NCBI RefSeq assembly: GCF_029936995.1
Contig: NZ_JAPYRE010000003.1
Span: 186,001-250,000, forward strand
Source: Henriciella sp.
Lineage (GTDB): Bacteria; Pseudomonadota; Alphaproteobacteria; Caulobacterales; Hyphomonadaceae
Reading direction: 5' to 3'
Length of the DNA stretch: 64,000 nucleotides
The position numbers and the translations under genes are program-made. The notes beneath the pieces were generated by a model. The model was not told the origin of the DNA, searched no databases, and saw nothing but the letters and a program-made list of their open reading frames with translations. Numbering within the stretch: the first letter of the stretch is position 1; each line of letters starts with the position of its first letter. Positions 46,246-54,132 of the stretch are shown piece after piece.

Positions 46246-47205
46246 CTAGACGCCAGCGTCCTTCCAGGCCGATTTCGGCCAGCGCCGGTGTTGCCAGAAC
46301 CATTGGCCGGGATTTTCGCGAACGCTCTTCTCGATAAATGAAGTGATCCGGGTCACACAGTCCCTGACCGCTTCCTCACCCTCAAGGCCGGGGGCAGGCC
46401 GGATGGGCTCATGAATGGTTACACGAAAGCGGGCCGGGCCCGTGCGTACCGTCGAGACGGGAATGATTGGCAGGCCGTACTTGATCGCGAGCCGCGACGG
46501 GCCGGGGGCTGTCATGGCCTCATGCCCGAAGAAGGGGACGCCGATACCCTGATTGAACTTCTGGTCGTTCATCAAGGCCACCGAGCGGCCAGCTTTCAGG
46601 GCGCGCATGAGCTCACGCGTCCCGAGCCCTTTCGGAGTCAGGACGCCTATGCCGTAATCATGGCGGACCTTGTTGATCCGCCTGTCGATATGCGGGTTGT
46701 TCAGCGCGCGATACGTCACCAGGCAATCGACCGGCCGACGGCAGATGACTGCGGCCATGATTTCCCAGTTGGCGAAATGGCCCGAGATGAAGACAGCGCC
46801 TTCCCCCGAGGCTTCGACCGCGTCGAGCTGCTCCGGGTTGACCACCTCTACACGGTCGCCCTGATAGGGATGTATCCTGGGTAGGTGGGGCAGCTCACCG
46901 GCTGTGCGTCCTGCGCTTTCCCAGGCGGCTTTCGCAGTCTCTTCAACCTGTTCTTCGCTCCAGTCAGGAAAGGCCATGCGCAGGTTGCGCTTGACCGTCC
47001 TGTTCTGGCTGAAAAGCGGCGCGATGCGTTTCACGATCCAGCCAGCCGCATTTGAAGCCTGATCCGGGCCTAGCAGTTTCATCGGCCACCAGTAGACGAC
47101 ATCCCATGCAATCGCCTCCAGACGCCAGCCGAGGCGCTGGGAAAAGGTCGACCGGTTGTCGATATCCTTCGGGCGGACATATTGCGGGGCGTCGCGGCGG
47201 GTCAT
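46246..47205 (-). CDS. Lipid A acyltransferase (LpxL/HtrB family)
   Basis: This 319-residue membrane-associated enzyme transfers a secondary acyl chain to Kdo-lipid A. The catalytic HX4E motif is in FISGHFANWEIMA (near residue 139). Also seen are ALMNDQKFNQGIGVPFFG and the C-terminal NPGQWFWQHRRWPKS, both family hallmarks. It overlaps lpxK by 4 bases and closes the minus-strand lipid A block, so lpxK, waaA and this gene are probably one message. Confidence 0.94.
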   Translation of the reverse strand: MTRRDAPQYVRPKDIDNRSTFSQRLGWRLEAIAWDVVYWWPMKLLGPDQASNAAGWIVKRIAPLFSQNRTVKRNLRMAFPDWSEEQVEETAKAAWESAGRTAGELPHLPRIHPYQGDRVEVVNPEQLDAVEASGEGAVFISGHFANWEIMAAVICRRPVDCLVTYRALNNPHIDRRINKVRHDYGIGVLTPKGLGTRELMRALKAGRSVALMNDQKFNQGIGVPFFGHEAMTAPGPSRLAIKYGLPIIPVSTVRTGPARFRVTIHEPIRPAPGLEGEEAVRDCVTRITSFIEKSVRENPGQWFWQHRRWPKSAWKDAGV

Positions 47206-48203
47206 GGCTCCAGTTTTTGTGTCACAGCTTCGAGCAACTTATCCAGCGTGGCCGTATCTGCGAATTCTGCGCGGATGGGAAGGGTCACGATGCCGTCACG
47301 CTGATCATGACGCAGGCGGACGAAATCCTTCTCCGTGGTGATGAGCTGGGCGTCATACTGGCTGGCGAGCTGCCGGAGATAGGTCAGGTCGCTTCTGGAG
47401 TAGACGTGGTGGTCAGGGAACGGGACGGCGTCAGCCGGTTTCGCGCCATGAGCTTCAAGTGTGTCGAAGAACTTCTCCGGACGTCCGATCCCGGCAAAAG
47501 CGACATAGGGCTGAGGCTGAAGGTCTGCGACGGGCTTGATGGACGTCCTCAGGACCGGGAGTTGATCGCCGGGGAGGCCTTCTGGTGTTCCGGTGTCGCC
47601 GGTCAGGACAACTGCATCCGCCCGGGCAAGTCCGGCGGCAATGGGCTCCCGCAGGGGCCCCTTGGGAATGACGAAACCATTGCCGAAGCCCGCTTCACTG
47701 TCGACGACGACAAGGGAAACATCCTTTTGGAGGCCAGGGTTCTGGTGGCCGTCATCCATGATGATGAGATCCACGCCGTCTGCCTGCATGGCCTGACCGG
47801 CCGCAGCCCGGTCGGCCCCGATCCAGGCTTCGCCGCCAGCGGCCAGCATCAGGGGCTCGTCGCCGACTTCCGCAGCTGCATGGCTGGCGAAATTGACCTT
47901 GAGCGGGCCCTTCAGCCTGCCACCATACCCCCGAGACAGGGTCGCAATCCGCGCATCGGGATAACGTGATTGCAGATGTGTCCGCAGGCTCGCGGCGACG
48001 GGGCTCTTTCCGGTGCCACCAGCCGTCAGATTGCCCACGCAGACGACGGGTATATCGAGCTTTAGTGGTTCGGCGGTCTTGATGCGGTGTGCCGTGGTGC
48101 GCGCATAGAGGGCTGCAAATGGGCTAAGGAGCAACCGGGTCAGGGGGGCGGCTTCGCGTGAGCGCGGGTCGATCTCACCAGACCAGAAGCGAGGTGGTCT
48201 CAT
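47202..48203 (-). CDS. lpxK: Tetraacyldisaccharide 4'-kinase
   Basis: LpxK phosphorylates the 4' position of the lipid A disaccharide at the inner membrane. The 333-residue protein has an N-terminal hydrophobic helix (LLLSPFAALYARTTAH), the Walker A CVGNLTAGGTGKSPVA (near residue 55), and LIIMDDGHQNPGLQKD, a conserved catalytic loop. The end contains ITTEKDFVRLRHD. It overlaps waaA upstream and the acyltransferase downstream by 4 bases each. Confidence 0.96.
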   Translation of the reverse strand: MRPPRFWSGEIDPRSREAAPLTRLLLSPFAALYARTTAHRIKTAEPLKLDIPVVCVGNLTAGGTGKSPVAASLRTHLQSRYPDARIATLSRGYGGRLKGPLKVNFASHAAAEVGDEPLMLAAGGEAWIGADRAAAGQAMQADGVDLIIMDDGHQNPGLQKDVSLVVVDSEAGFGNGFVIPKGPLREPIAAGLARADAVVLTGDTGTPEGLPGDQLPVLRTSIKPVADLQPQPYVAFAGIGRPEKFFDTLEAHGAKPADAVPFPDHHVYSRSDLTYLRQLASQYDAQLITTEKDFVRLRHDQRDGIVTLPIRAEFADTATLDKLLEAVTQKLEP

Positions 48204-49474
48204 ACGGTGTCCCCTTCCGGAAGAAGTGGCAGGAGCGCCTCGATCGTTGCGTCCATGGGCGCGCGTGCGGCGTCCTCAAGCGACCTCACCAGGCCTTGTG
48301 TTGGCGGGCTGAACGGGAAACCGTCAGCCAGGTCCTGCGGTGTCTCGACGATGTAATAGCCGGTTTGTCCTTCGAGTTCGCTTTTGACGTCTGAGAAGTT
48401 GAACACGTTTGGTCCTGTTGTAACGGCCCTGCCTAACCTGAGAATTTCAAGCGGATTGTGTCCGCCGATGCCGGACGCATGCCCACCGCCAAGATAGACA
48501 GTGTCCGCCAGATGGGCGAACAGGGCGACTTCCCCGAGTGTGTCGGCAAGCAGGACATCGGTCTCGGGTGTAACAGGCTGTCCTGCGGAGCGCTGGGAGA
48601 TTTTGAGCTTTTTGTCATGGGCAAGGGCAAGGATGCCTGCGGCGCGCTCCGGATGCCGGGGGATGATAATGCAGGCTGTCGGCCGGGTGATCCCGGTGAG
48701 GGCATCCATTACGAAGGCTTCTTCCCCTTCATGTGTAGAGACCGCGACAAGGCAGGCGCGGGAGCCGACGAATTCGCTTTGGAGCCGGTCTGCATCCAGT
48801 GCATCGGGAGGCGGCAGAGAAAGCGCGGATTTCAGGTTACCGGGCATCGGAACGTCGCGGCCGATTATCGCCGCGAGGCCCTTGGCAGTCTGCCGGTCTG
48901 CCGCCAGCAATGTATCGAAGCGGCCGAACAGGCTCTGGCTCAGAGCTGGCCAGCGCGACCAGCCCTTTAGACTGTTGCTCGTCATTCGCGCATTTATGAG
49001 AGCTGTTGGTATTGATTTCTTGCGGAGCTGTTTGAGGAGGTTGGGCCAGATCTCGCCTTCCGCAAATACCGCCAGATCAGGCAACCAGTGATCAACAAAC
49101 CTTGCTGAAATGCCAGGTGTGTCCAGGGGAGCGAACTGGTGCAGGGCGCAGCCTTTCAGGATGGGCTCTTCCTTGATGGCACGCGTAACCAGCTCGGCGG
49201 AGGTGGCCGTCTGGCTAGTGATAAGGAAGGAAAGGTCCGGGCGGTGTGTTTTCAGGGCACGTGCCGTTTCCAGCAGCAGGCGCGTCTCGCCAATGCTTGC
49301 GCCATGCATCCAGAGCAGGGGGGCTGCGGGACGCGGCCTGTCTGTTTTTGCAAACCGCTCTCCTGTGCGGCCCTTAACTTCCTTTCCAGCTTTCAGGCGC
49401 CGGCGCACAACGACGCGGAGCAGGGGCCCGGCGGCGGAGGTTGCGAGTTCATAGGCGGTACGGGCGAGACTCAT
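48200..49474 (-). CDS. waaA: 3-deoxy-D-manno-octulosonic acid transferase
   Basis: WaaA (KdtA) adds Kdo to lipid IVA. The 424-residue GT-B enzyme shows PLLWMHGASIGETRLLLE (near 52-69), the donor-side FAEGEIWPNLLKQLRKKSIPTALINARM, and the C-terminal GGHASGIGGHNPLEILRLG loop. An amino-terminal hydrophobic region anchors it. How many Kdo residues it adds cannot be read from sequence. The DUF374 acyltransferase gene ends 9 bases before its start, and lpxK overlaps its stop. Confidence 0.96.
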   Translation of the reverse strand: MSLARTAYELATSAAGPLLRVVVRRRLKAGKEVKGRTGERFAKTDRPRPAAPLLWMHGASIGETRLLLETARALKTHRPDLSFLITSQTATSAELVTRAIKEEPILKGCALHQFAPLDTPGISARFVDHWLPDLAVFAEGEIWPNLLKQLRKKSIPTALINARMTSNSLKGWSRWPALSQSLFGRFDTLLAADRQTAKGLAAIIGRDVPMPGNLKSALSLPPPDALDADRLQSEFVGSRACLVAVSTHEGEEAFVMDALTGITRPTACIIIPRHPERAAGILALAHDKKLKISQRSAGQPVTPETDVLLADTLGEVALFAHLADTVYLGGGHASGIGGHNPLEILRLGRAVTTGPNVFNFSDVKSELEGQTGYYIVETPQDLADGFPFSPPTQGLVRSLEDAARAPMDATIEALLPLLPEGDTV

Positions 49475-49483
49475 CTGAGCAGT

Positions 49484-50221
49484 CTAGTCATGCTTGGGTG
49501 CGGCGTCAGCCTCAGGTGTGTCTTCCCCGATCAGGGCTTGGGCGCGGACATAGGCTTTATCCATTGCGGCCTGTAACTTTTCACGGCCTGCCGAGGCCTC
49601 TTCCTGCTTGTCGATCAAGACCGGGGCCCCGATCACCATAGCACCTCTGGCGAAGGGCAGAGGGATCATGAATCGGTCCCAGGTGTTGAGCCGCCGGGCT
49701 GGTTTGCAGGCAAGCGCATACGGTATGATGGCTGCGCCGGTGCGCTGGGCCAGGAGCACGGGCCCGGCCTGCACTTTCTCGGCAGGTCCGCGTGGGCCAT
49801 CCGGTGTAATGCAAACGACGCTGCCGCTGCGCAGACGCCGGCTGGTTTCAGCGATGGCTGCTGTGCCGCCCTTGTTCTTGCGCTTGCGTTTGTGGGTTGA
49901 AGATCCGCGGACGGCATCAAGCCCCAGATGTTCGATTGCCTTGGCCACCGCCTGACCGTCACGCGACAGGGAGATTAGCATGGAGGTCGGATAGGCTTTG
50001 CCAGGAAGCTTCCGAGCGATGCGGCTCCATATGGTTGGCAGGAGCAGGATACGCGAATGCCATGCAGCGACGATCATTCCGGGATCCTGCGCCCAGGCGT
50101 CTCGAAACGCCTGTTCCCCTTCGACCCGCCACCGGATCGTGCGGGCACAGAGGACCATATAGCCCCAGATCATGTAACCCAGCAGCGAAGACACAAAGGG
50201 GTGGCGCAAAAGCGATTTCAT
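49484..50221 (-). CDS. Lysophospholipid acyltransferase family protein (DUF374)
   Basis: This 245-residue membrane-associated protein of the DUF374 group of the LPLAT superfamily has an N-terminal hydrophobic segment (FVSSLLGYMIWGYMVLCA), AAWHSRILLLP (the HX4D-like position is altered), SLSRDGQAVAKAIEHLGLDAVRGSSTH and VCITPDGPRGPAEKVQAG. Such genes regularly accompany waaA and lpxK in alphaproteobacteria and are thought to act on lipid A or its precursors; the reaction is not certain. The ATG at 50221 is preferred over the longer frame. It is the first gene of the block. Confidence 0.9.
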   Translation of the reverse strand: MKSLLRHPFVSSLLGYMIWGYMVLCARTIRWRVEGEQAFRDAWAQDPGMIVAAWHSRILLLPTIWSRIARKLPGKAYPTSMLISLSRDGQAVAKAIEHLGLDAVRGSSTHKRKRKNKGGTAAIAETSRRLRSGSVVCITPDGPRGPAEKVQAGPVLLAQRTGAAIIPYALACKPARRLNTWDRFMIPLPFARGAMVIGAPVLIDKQEEASAGREKLQAAMDKAYVRAQALIGEDTPEADAAPKHD

Positions 50222-50430
50222 GGCGTGCGGGTGTAGAGTGGGTGGGTGTTTTTCGCAAAGGTAAAAGGCAACTGGCCTGTTGGCGATCAAGGACAGTCCT
50301 GACCGTGCGCACCAGGAAAAGCCGAGCTTCGGGATGAAAACAAAAGTCAAAGACGCGCGGTCGCGTCATTCGCTATCCCATAATTGACCAACTGGATCGA
50401 TTTTCGAACTGGTGTTCGACTGGAAGCGAA

Positions 50431-50505
50431 TGGTGGGCGATACTGGGTTCGAACCAGTGACCCCTGCCGTGTGAAGGCAGTGCTCTACCGCTGAGCTAAT
50501 CGCCC
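50431..50505 (-). tRNA. tRNA-Val (anticodon CAC)
   Basis: Reading the minus strand gives a full cloverleaf. The acceptor stem GGGCGAT pairs with ATCGCCC, followed by discriminator A and an encoded CCA. The D-arm is AGCTCAGCGGTAGAGCA. The anticodon stem CTGCC/GGCAG encloses the loop TTCACAC with anticodon CAC, which reads GTG (valine). The T-arm is CACTGGTTCGAACCCAGT with the invariant GGTTCGA. It stands alone, with its promoter directly upstream. Confidence 0.97.
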
Positions 50506-50520
50506 GTCTCGGGATCAAGC

Positions 50521-50549
50521 GTCATAGAGTTGTCGCCAGCATGGGTCAA
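50521..50549 (-). promoter_or_regulatory. Promoter of tRNA-Val
   Basis: On the minus strand a -35 element TTGACC (50549-50544) and a -10 element TATGAC (50526-50521) are exactly 17 bases apart and close to the vegetative sigma consensus. Transcription would begin around 50514, leaving a leader of roughly 8 bases before the mature tRNA 5' end at 50505, as expected for a stable RNA gene. Confidence 0.65.
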
Positions 50550-50803
50550 TCTGGCTTGGCAGTGCCTTATCAAGCCAGAAGATGGTTGCTACCGGGCATA
50601 GCAGTCATACGCAAACGCATGACGGGTTTTCGTATAAACAATCCGGCATCGTAATCGCGGCATACTGTCGCCCGTTTGCGGGACATGCCGAAAATACTGT
50701 CTTATGCGGATAATTGCATATGAAACCAATGGTATATGACGCTTGGGAAAGCGATAGCCTGATTACAGCCCTGAAATAGATCTCAAGATGAATGTTTATT
50801 CAG

Positions 50804-50821
50804 GATGAACAGCTGTTCATC
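50804..50821. promoter_or_regulatory. 18-base perfect palindrome, possible operator
   Basis: GATGAACAGCTGTTCATC reads identically on both strands. It lies 35 bases upstream of the putative -35 box of the small gene at 51002, a place suited to a dimeric activator or repressor. The core GAAC-N4-GTTC resembles the Gram-positive LexA box, but alphaproteobacterial LexA uses a different direct-repeat pattern. The binding protein is unknown. Confidence 0.45.
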
Positions 50822-50856
50822 TAAGAGGGTTAATCGAATTTCATAAAGAAAACGTC

Positions 50857-50885
50857 TTGAGCTTTTGCCGCGAACACGTCATTTA
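50857..50885 (+). promoter_or_regulatory. Possible promoter of the 82-residue protein gene
   Basis: TTGAGC (50857-50862) and CATTTA (50880-50885) are spaced by 17 bases. The -10 match is weak for the housekeeping factor, and the CTTGAG plus CATTTA combination could also suit a heat-shock-type sigma factor. A transcript from here would carry a leader of about 110 bases. Seen by eye only. Confidence 0.3.
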
Positions 50886-51001
50886 AGCGTCACGAAAGGC
50901 GAGGCCGATGAGCCTGCCTCGTGAAAAAAAGCAAACAGAAGGACAGGCCATTGCGGGAGGCACCTCCTCCTGACAAGACTTATTAGCCTGGAGAGATTGA
51001 A

Positions 51002-51250
51002 ATGAAAGACTGGTGCAACAACGAAGGTGCAAAGCGCCTTCGCGAGAAAATTCGTGAATACTGGGCCGAGCGCGGCTATGAGGTTGACGTCGATCTCGTC
51101 GACGCAGGCTTCGTTCCGGCCATGCGCAGCGCACGGACCGATCTGCGGAGCAACATGGTGAACGGCATGCCGCGTCGCCGTATTGCTAAAACACAAGATG
51201 AGATGCGCACGAGCTATCGTCCAGTGGAAAACGCAGTCGAAGCTGCTTAG
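51002..51250 (+). CDS. Small conserved-looking protein of unknown function (82 aa)
   Basis: This is an 82-residue soluble protein: a charged helical N-terminus (GAKRLREKIREYWAERGYEVDVDLVD), then an arginine-rich segment (GFVPAMRSARTDLRSNMVNGMPRRR), ending in a polar tail. From memory, similar small proteins with a YWxxRGYEV and RSARTDLRS pattern occur widely in alphaproteobacteria without a known role; I cannot verify this here. GGAGAG lies about 7 bases before the ATG. The stop overlaps the convergent gph gene by 4 bases. Its long structured leader and upstream palindrome hint at regulated expression. Confidence 0.8.
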   Translation: MKDWCNNEGAKRLREKIREYWAERGYEVDVDLVDAGFVPAMRSARTDLRSNMVNGMPRRRIAKTQDEMRTSYRPVENAVEAA

Positions 51251-51930
51251 GCAGTCAGCCGGGTGATGGCGTCACTTACTTCTTCATAGGTGTTGGCGCG
51301 TATCATCTTTTCGCCGGATCCGTCCGGTGACGGCCCATAGCCAAATGTGACGAATATGAAGGGCAGCCCGGCGTTCCGGGCTGCCCTTTCGTCTGTCTGG
51401 CTGTCGCCCACCATGATCGTGCGATCCATGCTTCCCCCGCACGCCCTGACGGTTTGCACGATATGATCGCCATGAGGTTTTTTGTCCGGCACGCTGTCGG
51501 CACCGCGCAGGGCGGCAAATTTTCCACTCAGGCTCAGTCCGTCGAGTACTGATTCTGCAAGGGCCTGGGTCTTGTTTGTGCAAACCGCGCAGGTGGCGCC
51601 TGCCATGTTCAGGGCATCGACGAGATCCTCTGCCCCGGGATAGGGGCGGCTCATCCGGCAGATGTTCTGCTGATAGTGTGTCAGGAAATCCTGCCACAGG
51701 CGGTCTGTGTCGATGGTATCCGGCGCGAGCCCATTATAGGATATGCCTTTCCTGATCATCGCCATGGCGCCCTGGCCGATCATTCCCCTGACCGCGTCGA
51801 ATGGGACTGGCTCCAGTCCGGCGCCCTCCAGACAGTGATTCAGTGATGCGTGAAGGTCGGGCGCTGTATCGACAAGCGTACCGTCGAGATCAAACACGAT
51901 CGTCCACCCGGCCCTGGTTTGGTGTTTCAT
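51247..51930 (-). CDS. gph: Phosphoglycolate phosphatase (HAD superfamily)
   Basis: This is a 227-residue HAD phosphatase that removes 2-phosphoglycolate, a by-product of DNA repair. Catalytic motif I is FDLDGTLVDTAPDL (near residues 13-26). The cap domain contains IGQGAMAMIRKG. Motif II is CAVCTNKTQ, motif III is in VPDKKPHGD, and motif IV is IMVGDSQTDERAARNAG. The ATG at 51930 with AGGAG five bases before it is preferred to upstream in-frame ATGs. Other HAD substrates are possible, but Gph is the best match. It is divergent from glmU. Confidence 0.9.
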   Translation of the reverse strand: MKHQTRAGWTIVFDLDGTLVDTAPDLHASLNHCLEGAGLEPVPFDAVRGMIGQGAMAMIRKGISYNGLAPDTIDTDRLWQDFLTHYQQNICRMSRPYPGAEDLVDALNMAGATCAVCTNKTQALAESVLDGLSLSGKFAALRGADSVPDKKPHGDHIVQTVRACGGSMDRTIMVGDSQTDERAARNAGLPFIFVTFGYGPSPDGSGEKMIRANTYEEVSDAITRLTA

Positions 51931-52009
51931 TGGCGCTCCTGAAAGTCCTCGCATCGAGTCAGCATATGGTTTAGGCGAGTTCCCGTCGAATAACGAGGCG
52001 AGTTTCATC

Positions 52010-53356
52010 ATGGAAAGAGCGGCGATCATTCTTGCAGCGGGACAGGGCACGCGTATGAAGTCTGGCTTGCCCAAGGTTCTCCACAAGGTGGGCGGACGGG
52101 CTATGCTGGACTGGTCTATCGACCTGGCCCGTCGGGTGGGCTGTTCGCGGATCGTTACAGTTGTAAGTCCTGGTTCGTCCGCGCTGCATGATCACGTCGG
52201 GAATGAAGTTGGCCCGGACTGTATAGCCATTCAGGATCCGCCGCTTGGCACTGCTCATGCCGTGAGGGCCGCGGAAGAATCGCTCACGGATTTCAACGGT
52301 GATGTCATCGTCCTTTATGGCGACACGCCGCTTATTCCTGCCAGTGCTGTCGAGGCGTTGTTTGCAAAGCTGGATGAGGGGGCAGCAGTGGGCGTTCTGG
52401 GATTCAGGGCGCAGGAGCCGGGTGCATATGGCAGGCTTGTCACGTCTGCTGACGGGCAGCTGGAGGCCATTGTCGAGGCCAAGGATGCCAGCTCAGAGCA
52501 GCTGAAAATCAATTTTTGCAATTCAGGCGTGATGGGCGCGCGCTCAGACCGTCTGTTTCGTCTGCTCTCGCAAGTCGGCAACGATAACCAGAAGGGTGAG
52601 TACTATCTAACCGACATTGTTGGTATAGCCCGCGCTGAGAATACGGATTGTAGAAGCGTTACCTGCGAGGAGCAGGACGTGCTGGGTGTAAACTCGCGTG
52701 TTGAGCTTGCCGAGGCCGAGCGGGCCTTTCAGCAGCGCCGGCGCGAAGAACTCATGCGCAGTGGTGTCACAATGACAGCCCCGGAGACCGTGTTTTTCTC
52801 CCACGACACCATCATAGGACCGGATGTCATCATCGAGCCGCACGTCGTCTTTGGCCCTGATGTCAGGGTGGATACAGGCGCGACGGTCCGCGCCTTTTCC
52901 CATCTCGAGGGGGCTCATGTGGAAGAAGGCGCCGAGATCGGTCCGTATGCACGCCTGCGTCCCGGTGCCTCCATAGGCCAGGGGGCAAAGATCGGCAATT
53001 TTGTGGAAGTGAAGAAAACCCGTGTGGGCGAGGGCGCCAAGGCGAATCACCTTGCCTATCTTGGCGATGGCGAAGTCGGCGCGAATGCCAATATCGGGGC
53101 CGGTACGATCTTCTGCAATTATGACGGCTACCTGAAATATAAAACGAAGATTGGAGACAACGCCTTTATCGGTTCAAACAGTGCGCTGGTTGCGCCTGTG
53201 AGCATCGGGGAAGGGGCTATCGTCGGCTCCGGTTCTGTTATTGTCGAGGACGTGTCTGCCGATGCACTCGCGCTCGGGCGTGGCCGGCAGGTGGAGAAAG
53301 CCGGCTGGGCCACGGATTTCCGGGTCAGGAAAGCAGCCGAAAAGAAGGCGCGCTGA
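52010..53356 (+). CDS. glmU: Bifunctional N-acetylglucosamine-1-phosphate uridyltransferase/acetyltransferase
   Basis: GlmU makes UDP-N-acetylglucosamine, needed for peptidoglycan and lipid A, in two steps: acetylation of glucosamine-1-phosphate and then uridylylation. The 448-residue protein has the uridyltransferase start IILAAGQGTRMKSGLPKVLHK (about 6-26) and LYGDTPLIP with the metal aspartate. A left-handed beta-helix of hexapeptide repeats follows from about residue 255 (GPDVIIEPHVVFGPDVRV, NIGAGTIFCNYDGYLKYKT). The catalytic histidine is in NHLAYLGDGEVG. rpiA follows 25 bases later. Confidence 0.97.
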   Translation: MERAAIILAAGQGTRMKSGLPKVLHKVGGRAMLDWSIDLARRVGCSRIVTVVSPGSSALHDHVGNEVGPDCIAIQDPPLGTAHAVRAAEESLTDFNGDVIVLYGDTPLIPASAVEALFAKLDEGAAVGVLGFRAQEPGAYGRLVTSADGQLEAIVEAKDASSEQLKINFCNSGVMGARSDRLFRLLSQVGNDNQKGEYYLTDIVGIARAENTDCRSVTCEEQDVLGVNSRVELAEAERAFQQRRREELMRSGVTMTAPETVFFSHDTIIGPDVIIEPHVVFGPDVRVDTGATVRAFSHLEGAHVEEGAEIGPYARLRPGASIGQGAKIGNFVEVKKTRVGEGAKANHLAYLGDGEVGANANIGAGTIFCNYDGYLKYKTKIGDNAFIGSNSALVAPVSIGEGAIVGSGSVIVEDVSADALALGRGRQVEKAGWATDFRVRKAAEKKAR

Positions 53357-53381
53357 CAAACGCTTACAGGAGAAGGCTCTC

Positions 53382-54080
53382 ATGGCTTACGAAAAAGAGA
53401 AGGAAAATGCTGCCGCGGCCGCCATGGAGCTGGTCGAGGATGGCATGACCATTGGCCTCGGGACCGGGTCCACGGCGAAGTTCTTCGTCGAATACCTGGC
53501 TGAGGAAGTTGCTGACGGGCTGGTCGTAAAAGGGGTGCCGACAAGCGAAGACACGCGGCGTCTGGCCGAATCGCTTGGCATTCAGCTGCTGCCGATCGAG
53601 CATGTGGATCGCATACATCTGACGGTCGACGGGGCAGACGAGGTGGATGACCGCGCGCAGCTTATTAAGGGCGGCGGTGCGGCGCTCTTGCGCGAGAAGA
53701 TCATCGCCAGTGCAAGCGACCTCATGGCAGTCATTGCCGACCCGTCAAAAGAGGTTGAGGTACTAGGGGCGTTCCCGCTGCCGGTTGAGGTGACGCCGTT
53801 CGGCTATACGATCACGGCCAAGAAAGTGTTTGATGCGCTCAAGGCGGCAGGTGTGTCCCGTCCGCGAATTGATGTGCGCACGCGCAGCGGTAACAAGCCT
53901 ATTGTGACAGATGGTGGCAATTACGTCCTCGACTGCCATTGCTCGGTCATTCCTGATGCGCCAAAGGCGGCCGCGCACCTGGCTGCTGTGCCGGGGGTTG
54001 TCGAGCATGGCCTCTTCATCGGCCTCGCCCGTACAGTGATCATCGGGCATGAGGATGGTGCTTCAATGTTTGAATACTAG
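53382..54080 (+). CDS. rpiA: Ribose-5-phosphate isomerase A
   Basis: RpiA interconverts ribulose-5-phosphate and ribose-5-phosphate in the pentose phosphate pathway. The 232-residue protein shows IGLGTGSTAKFFVEYLAEEV (about 24-43), the catalytic TVDGADEVDDRAQLIKGGGAALLREKI (near 82-108), and the end TVIIGHEDGASMFEY-like close. The ATG at 53382 follows a good AGGAGAAGG. The open frame upstream overlaps glmU and is not used. gor follows after 52 bases. Confidence 0.97.
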   Translation: MAYEKEKENAAAAAMELVEDGMTIGLGTGSTAKFFVEYLAEEVADGLVVKGVPTSEDTRRLAESLGIQLLPIEHVDRIHLTVDGADEVDDRAQLIKGGGAALLREKIIASASDLMAVIADPSKEVEVLGAFPLPVEVTPFGYTITAKKVFDALKAAGVSRPRIDVRTRSGNKPIVTDGGNYVLDCHCSVIPDAPKAAAHLAAVPGVVEHGLFIGLARTVIIGHEDGASMFEY

Positions 54081-54132
54081 GCCCAGCCGGTCCATATCCC
54101 GCCGGTAAACGAAAAACCGGAAGGAAGATTTC

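Larger units (their letters stand above)
50506..51001. other. 496-bp region without an evident protein gene: promoters, hairpins and a palindrome
   Basis: This is the largest gene-free stretch in the window. It holds, in order, the tRNA-Val promoter; a 9-bp stem (50550-50558 with 50571-50579); a second, two-part stem-loop (outer arms 50658-50663 and 50685-50690 around a CCCG/CGGG hairpin); an 18-base perfect palindrome (50804-50821); a possible promoter (50857-50885); and a leader of about 110 bases before the small gene at 51002. The leader has a 6-bp CGAGGC/GCCTCG hairpin and GGAGG/CCTCC arms. No open frame in it looks coding. A small RNA is possible. Confidence 0.5.

Noticed and set aside
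50550-50579. 9-bp stem upstream of tRNA-Val considered as an intrinsic terminator
   Set aside because: No T-run follows on either strand, and one arm touches the -35 box of the tRNA promoter, so the pairing may be incidental.
50808-50819. GAAC-N4-GTTC core of the palindrome read as a LexA (SOS) box
   Set aside because: That spacing belongs to Gram-positive LexA. Alphaproteobacterial LexA recognises a GTTC-N7-GTTC type repeat, and no SOS gene is adjacent. It is kept only as an unassigned palindrome.
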